Positions 23,201-35,045 are shown, counted from the first letter of the stretch. The stretch is 64,000 nt of DNA from Diphasiastrum complanatum (GCA_029204225.1 CM055092.1:14374059-14438058), one strand, 5' to 3'. The notes: generated by a model from the sequence alone, not told the origin. Program-made: numbers and translations.

Positions 23201-24967
23201 CCTCCAAGTGAAGATTCAACCCCGATAGTTTACCCTCACCCATCTAAAGAAATTTGACTGCAACATCAGTATCGCCAACAAATTCGTAATGGTGACCAAC
23301 AATCTTCCAATTCTCATAAAGTACCTCACAAGCCCTTTGAAAGCAAAACCCTTGAAGGTACCGAAGGAGATTTACTACAAGCCAATGTCACTCTTCCCTT
23401 CCATGTACTCTGGAAGCATGCTGGCCAGTGAAAACAACAGATTCAATCCAATAACACCACTAGCACTGACGAGCTGCCTGAAATGCCCTTACATCTAACC
23501 AATCCACTCAGTGACCGAGGCAACATCAAAATCCCAACTATCCATCATCAATTCCGTGAAGTTTTAGCAATACTCGATGGTGGCTCCGATGTCAATATCA
23601 TTTCCACATCCCTCATGATAAAATGGAATCTGAGAGACAAGCTAACCAAATCCACTTGTCAGCTTCAGATGGCTGATCAAAGTGTGGTCCGACCTACCGG
23701 TTTTCTTCCACACGTGTTGATCAAACTAGGAGGTCTCAAGTTTTCTGTTGATCTTGTAGTGCTTGATATTCCCAATAATGCCTATTCTTATGAATTACTA
23801 CTTCGTCGTCCGTGGCTCACCAATGCACGAGTCGTTCATGATTGGAGCAAAGGCCGAGTCACTTTTGAAAATTGTGACAGTTTTGTCACCATTGATTCAA
23901 CGGGTAAACTCAAACCTGCACGCATCCATGATGAATGGTCCTCAACCACCAACTCAGTATTTGAGCCATACCAGTCCAGCCACGAAAAAAGTCATTATGT
24001 TAAATCTACTGATATCATAAACTGGAGTCACAGTCTAGCTACCATTGATTGTGTGAATGCCGATTACTATGTTCAGCATTAGGATAATTGTACCTCTCCA
24101 CTCTTGATCGATCATGACCAATTACCTAATCTGGATACACCTATCATCAATATCAATTTTATTGATATTCTTCCACACCATGATGAGGTACTAAATGTTG
24201 CATGGCTACCTACTAATGAATCAGACGATTTATTCATCGATGATGAGAATGTCTTACAAATTCAGAATTGCCTAGAAGATTTGGACATTTTTTATATTCA
24301 GATCCTCAATTATATAGAGGCACTCCCACTTAAAACCTATCCGCAACATCCTTCCAAGGTGGAACCAGTTGCCAAGGTTGCAATTGAAAAGCCTGAGATA
24401 AAATTCTATTGTCCCAAATGCCCACACTATCCATGGGATCTCTGTGAGGAGGAGACCATCTTTCAAATTGATGACGATATCCTCCATGATGTACCAATCG
24501 CCCCTCATCTACACACCTCTCCACCACCAAAGCCTCAACCACGTGGTCATACTATGAAAGAGAAAATGAAAAAACCGCTTCTAATTCAACCGCCTAGTGA
24601 CCTCACAATTTTTAGGGAAGTTCCTAAAATTGCCTCTATTCCTACACCAGCCCTCGAACATTCCCAATAACCATCCCGGCAAGAGAAAGGCAAGGCCTCC
24701 CTCGAATCTCCCACCCATGATGTTCCATACTTTAAGGACTATACGATCGAGGATGTCACAATCCAATTACCCCAAGCTCAACGTGAGCCAACTCGTAATT
24801 CACCCTACGAAGGCCCTGTACAAACTATAATGCTTTCTCTGAGTGAGCCAAATGAAACCAACGAATATCTTGTCCACGTCGGAGCTCATCTCAATCCCGA
24901 ACAAAGCAGATGGCTTGAAAAGCTCCTGCGAAAATATTGACATGTCTTTGTCTGGACCTATAAATAC
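23201..24967 (+). pseudogene. Element G protease and linker to RT
   Basis: A 199-codon ORF (23483-24082) holds a retroviral-type aspartic protease with active site AILDGGSDVNIIS (DGG rather than the common D[T/S]G) and the second conserved block RPWLTNARVVHDW. A second ORF (24104-24670) is a Pro-rich linker of unknown role, and a third frame carries the short DYTIEDVTIQLPQA block that precedes RT in all these elements. Protease and linker are separated by single stops; frames are otherwise long, so the element is only moderately old. Confidence 0.85.
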
Positions 24968-26516
24968 ATGAAAGGCATCTCACCCCAAGTAGTTGTGTAT
25001 CGTATCCCACTTAAACTGGGTGTGAGGCCCACTGCTAGCCGTCTATACAGATGCAATCCCATCTATAAGGCCAAGATCAAAGAAGAAATACAACACCTGT
25101 TAGATGCAGGATTTATCTATGAAATCGGGCATACTGAGTGGGTCTCCCCAATTGTCATCATTCCCAAGAAAAATGGAAAACTTCAAATCTGTGTCGACTT
25201 TAAAAAACTTAATGCCGTAACCGAACGTGATCATTTTTCATTACCTTTCGAAGAATCCATCTTAGAAAATCTAGCAGGAGATGAGGCTTACTCCTTCTTA
25301 GATGGCTTTAGCGGATACAATATGATCCAAATCGCTGAAGAAGATCAACATAAAACCGCTTTTGCCATAGAATGGAGAACCTTCTGCTGGAAAGTCATGC
25401 CCTTTGGTCTCTGCAATGCTCCTAGCACCTTCCAATGTATTATGCAAGCGGCCTTTTCTCAGCAAATGAGTGATACCTTAGAGGTTTACTTGGACAATTT
25501 AGGAGCACATTCAGAAGAAACATGCTATCTGTCTGTGCTCAAAAAAAAATTTATCCAATATCAACGCTTCGAAACGCTTCGGCATCTCTCTTAATCCTGA
25601 AAAATGCCAGATTTGGGTAACACATGGTATTGTGTTAGGACATATTATTTCCCGAAATGGCATTGCCACTGACCCTGAAAAGATCCTTATCATTCAAAAT
25701 CTACCAAAACCGCGTACGATACGTGAAGTTTACTCTTTCCTTGGCCACGCCAACTACTACCGATGCTTTATTTTCGATTTCGCTAACAAAGCACACTTAA
25801 TCTACAAAGTAGTTGTAGTTCCCAAATGGACGGATGAACAACACATCGTATTTAATCAACTCAAAGAAGCCCTTACCAATGCACCTATCCTCTGGGCTCC
25901 TGATTATTCTAAAGAATTCCATGTGCATACCGATGCATCCAAGTATGCCATTGGAGCAATGCTCACCCAATCGAGAGAATTCAAAAAAGGACTACCTAAT
26001 CTATTTTCTTAGTCGACAATTGATACCTGCTGAAGTCAATTATACCACTATCGAACGTGAAGCCTTGGCAATGGTATATGCGGTTCAGAAGTTTCGCCAT
26101 TATTTTCTAGGAAAAGTTTTTGCGTTCTTCACTGATCATCAAGCACTATTGTATCTCATCAACAAGACCTGCACCACAGGCCATATTACTAGATGGATCC
26201 TATTACTGCAAGAATTTAAGTTTAGGATCATGGTTTGTAAAGAAGTTCAACATTTTCTGGCAGACCATCTATCCCGAATCCCTAACCTTCCTACCCTTGA
26301 TCAAGGCGTCAATGATGATTTTCCAGATGCAATCCTTTTCCAAGTTGACTCTACACTTGTATGGGCTAAGGAAATTACAGAATATTTAACTTCTGGGCAG
26401 ATGGATTCTTCCTTCTCTAAACCTGAACAACATGCGTTGGCCCTCAAAACTAAACTATATATGTTAATTGCAAGACAACTCTACAAGCAAGGGTTAGATG
26501 GAATCACTTAACGATG
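24968..26516 (+). pseudogene. Element G reverse transcriptase and RNase H
   Basis: RT in a 208-codon ORF: VSPIVIIPKKNGKLQICVDF, YSFLDGFSGYNMIQIAEEDQ, VMPFGLCNAPSTFQ and the catalytic box VYLDN (about 25486-25500), where the second Asp of YxDD is Asn. After a frameshift near 25575 the thumb region (GHIISRNGIATDPEKI) and RNase H follow, with HTDASKYAIGAML, EREALAMVYAVQKFRHY and FFTDHQAL giving the Asp/Glu/Asp catalytic set, then LADHLSRIPN. The Asn substitution alone should abolish polymerase activity. Neighbours are protease upstream and integrase downstream, the standard gypsy order. Confidence 0.9.
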
Positions 26517-27619
26517 TCTAACTGAAGGTGAAATACCCTCTATAATTTCCCTCACTCATGAAGGTATTGGTGCAGGCCATTTCTCTTCTGAAACAACTGC
26601 TAAGAAAATCCTCTTGGCCGGGTTTTGTTGGCCAACACTCTTCAAGGATACACACAATTACACTAAGGCTTGTGATGTCTGCCAACGCACAAAACGCTTT
26701 CAAAAGACCGACTACATGCCTTTACACCCTGTAACCACTGATCAAGCTTTTCAGAAATGGGGAATTGATTATGTCGGACCTATTAGTCTTGCTGCTCGAC
26801 ACACACAATCTCGTTACATCATAGTAGCTACGAACTATTGCACCAAATGGGCTGAAGCAAGAGTTGTTCGCAATGTTGACGCTCGTTCTACCGCAAAATT
26901 TCTATATGAACAGGCTATAGTTCGTTTCAGATGTCCTCTACAGCTTATTAGTGATAGGGGTACACATTTTCTTAACTCTGTCATAGCATATCTCCTTTCA
27001 AAACTTTTTGTGGTACATCGCAAAAGTTCCCCATACTATCCACGATGCATTGGCCAGGTGGAATCCACCAATAAAATCCTATGTGGAATTCTCACCAAAA
27101 TCATCGAATCCAATCGATCTGATTTGAAAATTCCATGCTGCTCTCTAGGCTTATTGCACCACCCCGAAGCGAGCTATAGGCTTAACCCCTTTCCAGCTAG
27201 CATATGGCCAAGAAGCCATTATGCCTGTGGAATTCCATATCCTCTCCCTTCGAGGGGCCTATAACCTTGAGGTTGATACTCACCATAATCTAGCAAACAG
27301 GTTATTCCATCTGGAGCAACTCTGTGAAACACGACAGATCAGCATCCATGCTCAACAAGTCCACGAACGACGACAAAAGCATGATCGATCATTGAAACTT
27401 GGAGATTTCCGAGTTGGAGATAAGGTCCTGCTATACCAAGCCAAAGCCTTCAAAGGCAAACTAAAATTTTCTGGCCAAGAACCTTACGTCATTAAAAAAA
27501 TTTTTGCCTCTAGATATATACAACTCCAAACTCTTCAAGGCTATATCCTCGACATTGTGGTCAATGGGAGCCGACTGAGAAAGTACAATGAACCTTGTTT
27601 TTATCTTGATATGTATTAG
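26517..27619 (+). pseudogene. Element G integrase
   Basis: Zinc domain HEGIGAGHF...CDVCQ (HHCC complete, about 26555-26685), then the catalytic core with Asp in GIDYVGP (about 26760), Asp in ISDRGTHF (about 26955) and Glu in GQVESTNK (about 27060), so D,D,E are all present. After a frame change near 27150 the C-terminal domain reads RVGDKVLLYQAKAFKGKLKF and ends INGS-type RLRKYNEPCF near 27600. No chromodomain is seen, in keeping with an Athila/Tat-type rather than chromovirus element. Frame change and an early stop before the zinc domain prevent a full protein. Confidence 0.9.
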
Positions 27620-28145
27620 TTGTTTTCTTTCCTACTATTTTTTTTATTTTTTATTTTTTTATTGCCTACTTGTCATTTCGACAAAATTTTTGTTGTGCTT
27701 TCTTGTTCAAACCATCAAGATACTATCAGATCAGGTATACCAACAGTCTTCTCTGAGAAAACCACAAAAGCCATTAGTTTCAGAAGAATTGTTTCACACC
27801 ATCTCAGATAGAATTCGCCTAACCCCTTTTTTACAGTCCACGATTCATTTTTGGCCTCCACGAATTCTGTCTCAGGAACAAAAATTTCTAAAAATAGAAA
27901 AAGGTAGTTTTTTTCATCATATATCCACTATCAAAATTTGCAGACAATTTGTTGGAGCTCAAAATGATTCCCACGATTTCTTTGCTATCTTTGCGAATTT
28001 TGATCAGACAGAGTTTTGCACTGTCAGACATTTTTTTCTCTTTTGGCATAAAAAATCACTTACAAGAATTCACGGACCCTCAAAACGTTGCCTCAAAATT
28101 CGTGACCATCATTACCAAATCGTGGACACTGAGGACGATTTCTGA
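27588..28145 (+). other. 185-codon ORF with hydrophobic start, overlapping pol end
   Basis: An ORF overlaps the last 32 bases of integrase in another frame. Its first 42 or so residues are almost wholly hydrophobic and aromatic, with FYFLFFYCLLVIST as the core, which would be a membrane segment; the rest is polar and has no recognised domain. The region is T-rich, so the hydrophobic stretch may only reflect base composition. It also contains the repeated gaattc-type leader motif. Coding status is doubtful. Confidence 0.25.
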
Positions 28146-28181
28146 GTGAAGTTGCAAATTCCTGCCAAAAAAAGTCTATAT

Positions 28182-28190
28182 ATAGACCTC
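28182..28190 (+). promoter_or_regulatory. TATA-like box before the 3' ORF of element G
   Basis: TATATATAG about 105 bp upstream of the ATG at 28295, with a CT-rich stretch (cctccacccttctctcc) 25-30 bp downstream that would suit a transcription start. It could drive a separate transcript of the 3' ORF; no experimental support. Confidence 0.4.
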
Positions 28191-28293
28191 CACCCTTCTC
28201 TCCACAAATTCATTTTAGATTGCTGCTCTCGAGTTCATGCCAAAAATTTTCAAAATTTTCAAAATTCTCAGAGCAATCTAAAATCACTGCTAT

Positions 28294-30951
28294 CATGGCC
28301 TCCCGCGATTCCTCACTCAGTTTGCATCGCCGTAAACCCCCTTGTCCTTATTCAGGAGATATTTTTATGATCTATATCAAGAATTACGCCGAGCAGCTCA
28401 CCTTGGCCAAGGATATCCTCACAGCCTTGGCTTTGATCTGACTCTTTTCTGGGACCAGCAGAGCGAGAGCCTCATCCGAACGGCCTACTCCACTTATTCA
28501 GATGAATTTCAAACTTTCAGACTTACATCTAGGAGTGGCAGCTATACCATAATCAACGGCTCTCCTGGGGATCTCTAGAGCATTTGCTCCCGTAATCTCG
28601 AAGAGACAATCCATGGCAAGGGCACCAGCTATGATGCCAAATACTTTAGAAAGTTTCTGACAGAGGACAGCAAAACCATTGCCCAAACCAATGACGGGAT
28701 CGCCATAACCTCTTATCTTTGACCCTCACTATGGATGATCCCACTCAAAATTACAAGTGGGCTGAGAAGGTAGCAGAGAAGCTGTGCAGTGCTTTGAAAG
28801 CCAGAAAATCAACTACCAAATGTGGATATCTCCTCCACATGTTGGTCACCAAACAATCGGGGTCTAGGCAGCTGTTGCCATCAAGGAGCTAGATGATCTC
28901 TATTCAAGCACAAAAAAATGAGCCATCCCCCAACCGATAGCAGAACCAGTCTCACCAGCCCCACCTACTAAGAAGCAGAAAGAGAAGGCGATCAGCACAG
29001 AAGCTAATGTCCCTCACGACATTCTATTCAGCGACATCGAGATGGAGTATGTTGAATCTAGAGGGAGCCTTAAACCATCTCAGGTTCCAAAAGAGGTCCT
29101 AGAGTAGCAGGCGGCCTTACTTCACCAGGCCCAGCAACGCAGACAAGCAGTAGCGACAGCAGCAGGCACCTCAATGGCGGCAGGCACTTCGGACTTTGAT
29201 CCTATGGGCGTGGTTCCGTCCACACAGGCAACCTTTTCTCCCTCACTTGCTCTCACACTCTCACCCCCACCCCCACCATTTATATAGCCACCTCCACACC
29301 ATCACTAAATCTCAACACGGGCTTCACTTTCATAATTCCACAAAAGCCCTCACCTATACAAATCTCCACCCTACTTGACTCCATAGTCAACGTAGATGAT
29401 TTTGCATTACAATTACTAACCGCATTTCCATCAACCGCGAACCTCACAAATTATAATCAACAACAACAACAGATGCTACTCCACCTCCAGAACCAGCTCC
29501 AACTGAAGGTATCCAACATGCAGCATACCATCGATGACCTCAAAGCCGTAGCAGATGCACAAGCCGCACGTTCCCTATGAAGGAACAATTGGAATTGGTG
29601 GACTTCAACGACTTCGCACCACCAGCTATTCCTGAGGGAACTGCCATTCTAGTAATGGCCTATCAAACGCTGGCCCAGAAGTTGAAAGCCACAATGGAGC
29701 AGCACTCAAAATTACAACAATCATACCTTGCTTCCGTCAAGGCCCTGAACTAGCACATAGCCACCCTGGAAAAATGCTTAAAGGCTGTTGTCCAGTCGAC
29801 GCCATTAGTTCATGCAGAGCATGCCCAATTCCATGATTCGAGGCACCACTTTGATGGACCAGATGATGGAGATGGAGCAGGATTCCAACAGCCTCCTCCT
29901 ACAACTCAAGGCTCCTCTTTTCAAGGCCAACCCTTGGGGCAAGGAGCTTAAGCACCAACCAATCCATCAGGCTCTGGGAGTACCAGCTCCCAACATGATC
30001 TTTTTCCTTCCACCTCTTTTAACCCTCTCCACACTACTTACCCCCCATTCATTCCATGACAATTTTATCTTTAGTCACAAAGAATTACTGAAGCTAACCC
30101 CTCGCCTCCTCTCTCTCCTGAACCCGATTCCCAAATTCAACGCGAGATTGCCTCTGAAGCACCAACCATCCGGCACAGAATCACGCCCATAGAATTGAAC
30201 AAGGAGTTGTGCTCCTCTCAGAAGTTTGCCAAGAAATATCCAACAACAAAAGAGCGAGGTGGCTACATACTACCAGATTTGGACCAGAGTCAAACACATA
30301 AAGAAGCAATCAAACTCCTAGATCCACAAGCTCTCTAGCATCATCAACTATTCCTACAAAGTAAGATCAATGGCACGGTATATCGAAGCTCCCTCCTACA
30401 TGCGCACAAATCCTTATTACTATTCAGTAGCGAGGCGAGAACCATTTCCTGTCACTAAGGTCAAGAATAGAATATTTTGGCCCAAGCTCACAGGTGTCGA
30501 TATCGGCAACTTAGCCGAAGACATGGTCACCAACTACCGAGTATTCTACCAAAAGCACCATGGCAATCCTGATCGCGACGTGATATTTTGCGGATATTTG
30601 CGGCCTGGTGGCATTTTTGACAGAACTCAAAGGTTTTGGGATCGAGGGCTACCCCCAATCGCCTTTGATACCAATAAACCCCTGCGAACGCAAGACGACC
30701 ATATCAACGTAGCAAGGCTCTGTTATCGTGCTGCACTCACTTCCGCTCTGCACATTGATATGGTCGAGCTATGGAAAACCCATAACTTTCTACAGGGTAT
30801 GCTCCATTATTACAAATCCATGCCCTTCCTGAACAAATTACGGTGGCAAATGATGGAGGGCATTGGCACTACAATCTACCACTCCCTCCAACAACAGTCT
30901 CGCCTCCAAGAAGCACAAAAGATCCAGGACGAAAAAGCTTTATTGGTGTGA
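28294..30951 (+). pseudogene. Element G extra 3' ORF region, unknown function
   Basis: About 2.65 kb between integrase and the polypurine tract shows coding-like sequence broken into frames. It starts MASRDSSLSLHRR; then a segment FWDQQSESLIRTAYSTYSD; a mid region with heptad-like coiled coil (AYQTLAQKLKATMEQHSKL, about 29660-29720, and HTIDDLKAVADAQAA, about 29526-29568); a Gln/Gly/Pro-rich linker near 29880-29990; and a 193-codon intact tail (30370-30951) with PYYYSVARREPFPVTKVKN and RIFWPKLTGVDIGNLAEDM. Some Athila elements are known to carry an env-like ORF in this position, but I see no signal peptide or membrane segment in the preserved tail and no family I recognise. If joined it would be roughly 880 codons. 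It ends 16 bases before the polypurine tract. Confidence 0.6.
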
Positions 30952-30966
30952 GACCACCAATCCAAT

Positions 30967-30980
30967 AAGGAGAGGGATAA
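30967..30980 (+). other. Element G polypurine tract
   Basis: AAGGAGAGGGATAA immediately before the 3' LTR, the usual site where plus-strand DNA synthesis starts. Confidence 0.8.
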
Positions 30981-31742
30981 TGTTAGCAACTGTGCTAACA
31001 CAAAGAAAATAAAATGAAAGAAATAAAACTCCGTGGCATGTGTTTTGTAAGTCCACGTATGAGTATCTGTCAATAAACTTCAACCATGGCATGTGTTTTG
31101 TAAGCCCATGAGTAGAAGCTTAAATAATAATAAAATAGCTTAAACTTAGATTTAGAACTTAGACTTAGGAAACTTAAGATTAGAAATATTTTATCTTAAG
31201 TTCTAAATCCTAAGCTAGAAGTTCTAGAAAGGCTAGAAACAAATTAGTTCCATAAGTTACTAGACTCTCCTTGCCGTGAAAGGAGAGGTATTTGCCTTGT
31301 AAACAACACTTTGAGATTATGCTAAATTGTTGAGGTTATCATTCTATTTCTTTGTGTTCCCATTGGAAGGTGCATAGCTTGAGGGAAGGTGCTCGGGCCT
31401 TCTCTTGTCTCCTTTCACTGGATCATTGTGGCATGTTTCTATTGGTTTATTTAGTTAGCCGCAATTTATCTCTCAAACCCTCTGGGTGTTAAGTTAGTCT
31501 TAGTTTAGCAATCTTGCTAGTTGGGTTTGCCTTAGCAAGAATTTTTATTGTTGTTTCTAATTAGCTTAATTTCCGTTTCAGGCACTACTTGGGTAAGCCT
31601 TAGTGCTCTCATCTTTGTTGATTATTTCTGTATTTCCGTTGAAGCTTGTTGTAAAAACTTAGAAAGTGGACGAATCTCTACATCCCTATACTACACCCGT
31701 AAGTAGATCTAGCCACCGCACGAACTAAAAATACTTCCAACA
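30981..31742 (+). repeat. Element G 3' LTR
   Basis: 762 bp from TGTTAGCAACTGTGCTAACA to CTTCCAACA, with the target duplication TCTAC at 31743-31747. The 5' end is an 8-bp inverted repeat around ACTG. Compared with the inverted 5' LTR, this copy lacks a block of about 30 bp (around the aactttgaagttc phrase), so the LTRs have diverged since insertion. Confidence 0.93.
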
Positions 31743-32365
31743 TCTACATCTTCATGGGTCATGCTAACTACTACAAGATTTTCATTTTAGACTTTGCGGA
31801 GTTAGCACGACCAATCTACAAACTCACAATGGAGCCACATTGGTCTGAGAAAGCCCTAAAGGCTTTTCAGAAGCTTAAAGATGCATTGGTCTCAACGCCA
31901 ATACTATGTCCACCCAATTGGTTCATTGAGTTTCATGTGCATACGAATGCATCAAAATATGCAGTAGGAGCTGTCTTATCCCAGTCAGGAGAACACAAAA
32001 AGGATTTTCCAATCCGATTTGCAAGCCGTCAGCTCAACGATTCAGAGGTAAATTATTCGACCACATAGCGGGAGGCACTAGCAATGATTTATGTGGTTAA
32101 GTTTAGACATTATTTGATGGCCACTTTTTTTTTTTTATACGGACCATCAACCCTTGTTCTATCTTGTTAATAAAACATGCAACACAGGAAGAATCACTCG
32201 ATGGTTACTTCTGTTGTTGGAGTTTGACTTTTGAATAGTGGTTTGCAAGGGAATACATCATTACATGGAGAATCATGTGTCACAAATTAAGGGGAAGGAA
32301 ATCACAGCCCAACCTGATGATGAGCTACCTGATGCTATCTTATTTTATATTGACAGTGTACCTGA
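31743..32365 (+). pseudogene. Element F RNase H
   Basis: Begins with TCTAC and continues the RT frame lost at 8070: IFMGHANYYKIFILDFAELA (connection), then HVHTNASKYAVGAVLSQSGE, REALAMIYVVKFRHY and YTDHQPLFYLVNKT. The first catalytic Asp block is HTNASKY, where HTDASKY is usual, so a catalytic Asp is lost to Asn. A TAG at 32066, a T-run (about 32115-32128) and a stop in LEFDF* break the frame. Confidence 0.87.
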
Positions 32366-33616
32366 GTGGGCCGCCGATATATAGTTGAGTATCTAATGCG
32401 GGGCCAACCAGATAAAGCACTACCTAAGGCGGAACACCGAAAGTTGATTCTAAAGGCGAGACCTTACCAGCTGATTGCCAGCCAGTTGTATCGAAGAGGA
32501 CCAGATGGTATTCTTCGAAGGTGTATTCTTCCACACGAGGCCACTCAAATTATATCAATTTTACATGAAGGCATGAATGGGGGCCATTTTGCATCCGACA
32601 TTACAATTTGCAAGATCCTACAATCAGAATGCTGGTGGCCAATGATTCATAAAGATACGGATGAATACTTGAAGAAATGAGATGTGTGCCAAAGAGCTAG
32701 GAGGCTGACAAGGCTGAATTATGACCTTCTACATCTAGTTCTAGCTCAAGCGCCATTTGAGAAGTGGAGATTGGACTATATCGGTCCAATTCACCCTACC
32801 GTAAGAAGTTCACAAGCCCGATATATTATCGTGGCCACAGATTACCTCACCAAGTGGGTCGAAGCCAAGGCAGTGCGAACAGCGGATGCTCGAGCAACTG
32901 CCAAGTTCCTGTGTGAGAATATCATTGTGCGCTTCGGATGCTTGGTGGAGATAGTCATTGATCGCGGAAGCCATTTCGTCAATGAGACCATCAAAGTCTT
33001 GTTGGAAGAATTCTTCGTGATCCATAGATTCAGCACTCCTTATTATCCTCGTGGTAATGGACAGGCCGAATCATCCAATAAGATCTTGTGTAACGTACTC
33101 ACAAAAATAGTTGAAGCTAGCATATCTGATTAGGAACACAAGTTACATGCTGCTCTGTGGGCATTCAGAACAGTTGACAAGGGAAGCACTGATCACACAC
33201 CATTTCAGCTGGTCTATGGTGCAGGATGTTGTAATGCCAGTAGAGTTTTTGGTACCATCATTAAGGATCGCCACAACGCAATGCCTTGATGAATCCAGAT
33301 CTCTACAATTACGTCATAAAGCACTGCATAAACTTTGTGAAACACATTTACTAGCTGTACATGCATTGGTAGCTGAGAAGGAACGATGCAACATATGGCA
33401 CGATCGCCGGTTGCACAAGAAAGATCTTCGATCTGGAGATCTGGTTCTATGTATAAGACCAAGGCAATCAAAGAAAAGTTGAAGTTCACCGGCGAAGGCC
33501 CATTCCGAGTAAAGTAGATTCTTATCCATGGAGTCATGAATTTTGAGAAGCTAGATGGAACGCCTTTTGACACGCCCATTAATGGTAGCCGTTTACACAA
33601 GTATTGGCCACCGTAG
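32366..33616 (+). pseudogene. Element F integrase
   Basis: Zinc domain HEGMNGGHF (about 32563-32589) but the first Cys of the CxxC pair is a TGA stop (KK*DVCQ, 32678-32680). The core follows with Asp in LDYIGPI, Asp in VIDRGSHF and Glu in GQAESSNK, so the catalytic set is intact. A TAG at 33130 and frame changes lead to the C-terminal end RLHKYWPP at about 33616. It is the downstream half of the gene whose start is inverted at 8.07-12.3 kb. Confidence 0.88.
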
Positions 33617-34199
33617 TGAAACGGATCAAGGATGGTGATGGTATGTCATGAAAATTTCATCTACAAAGCCATCACAGCCAGATCTAGAGAAATCAAGCCA
33701 GATCCATCAAGATTTGAAATATCCGACAGCTTTCGACAAGATCCAAGTAAGATCTAGATCTAGATAGGATCAACCAAGAAGCAGATCATCAGATTACATC
33801 ACTCAACCTCCAATTTTGTGAATCAGAGACATCGATCTCAAGAAAATGTGGCAAAATAAAGACAAAATTCACTTAAACTGATGGATCAGCCACCAAATGT
33901 CCATCAGAATTCTCAGAAAACTCTCCATAGTCAGATCTAAACTGGATGCAATGGAATAACAGTTTATAGGAGTTAAGAATTAGGAAATCTTGAGATCTCA
34001 TATGCATGCAGTGCTTGAAGAATCAGAGAAGGAAATCAATAGACGATATTGTAGCCTTTGAGCACAAGTCAATTTTCTTGTTGCGTCTGATCTCGAATGC
34101 AAATGCTTCTGCTATTATTCGTATGTCTGAGTTTTCTTGTTCATTTTAATTTTGCACCTTGGTTGAAACTATGTTGAATGCTGTATTAATTTTATAAAC
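33617..34199. other. No gene recognised
   Basis: About 0.58 kb after the end of F integrase. It should contain the F polypurine tract and 3' LTR, but I found no match to the F 5' LTR end (13212 onward). Rich in repeated gatctag/gatcaag words near 33660-33790. Confidence 0.4.
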
Positions 34200-35045
34200 A
34201 TAGATTAGCAGTGCCCGACTACATTCTGGAGGACTGTAGGAGTGATTCAGCTGGCAGTGTCCAGCTATCACATCTAAACTCCATCCGAAGCGTAAGAGGA
34301 TCGTGGTTCCTTCACGAAAGCTTCGCGACTGCGAAATCTCATTCTCATCAAAATTTGACCTTCCAACCTGAATCAATGATTCAGCTAACTGAGAGTAGAT
34401 TCTTGGTCAGATTTGGAATGTGGAGAATGTTGGACAACAACTTGACCTCACCTCTTTTGAATTCAACTATGACTGTTCCTTCACCTTTGATTGAATGTGA
34501 TGAGTTGTCTCCAAGTTGCACAACTTGAGAGTGGGTGAATGACTTATAGTCTTTGAATCAATCGTGTGTTGTGTTGCTTCGGAATTGAAATACCAAGAAT
34601 CGATGTCATGTTGTTCTCCGACTTTGGTCATGAAAGCTGCTTCATCTTCTTCTTGTTGCTGATTTGAGTGACTGGTTATAGTACTATGTGCTTGTTGTTG
34701 GAAGTGCTTCTTCTTTTTGTTGTTGTATTTCAAAGTTCGGCAGTCCTTGATTTCATGGCCAATTCTCTTACGGTATTTGCAGAAAAATTTCTGCACTAGT
34801 TGGAATGATGAAGGGCTTGCATTTGATCCTAAACCGAAATTTTGTCCAAACTGCATATTGCTCTTCTTGTCATTATAGCCTAACTTTGTAGATCTCTTGG
34901 ATCTAAACTTCTGATTTTTTGAATATAGAACTTGAGGACCCGATCCTGAGCCTGAGGAGGATGCTGATCTTCTGATCTCTTCTTGTAGGAGCAGAGAAAT
35001 TACTCTTGATAGAGTGAGGTGCTCCTGGGTAGAAATTGCCATTAC
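34200..35045 (-). pseudogene. Ty1-copia gag-protease fragment
   Basis: Minus strand from 35042: gag C-terminus (TLSRVISLLLQEEIRRSAS), basic and Asn/Gln-rich linker, a damaged zinc knuckle CKYRKRIGHEIKDC (second Cys replaced by Arg), then a protease site decayed to WYFNSEATQHT where W.LDSGATxH is usual. The pre-integrase block (LHIPNLTKNLLSVS) follows in another frame near 34450-34400. Not functional. Confidence 0.75.

Noticed and set aside
30370-30951. Retroviral-type envelope protein in element G
   Set aside because: The preserved tail has no signal peptide, membrane segment or glycosylation-rich region; called unknown instead.
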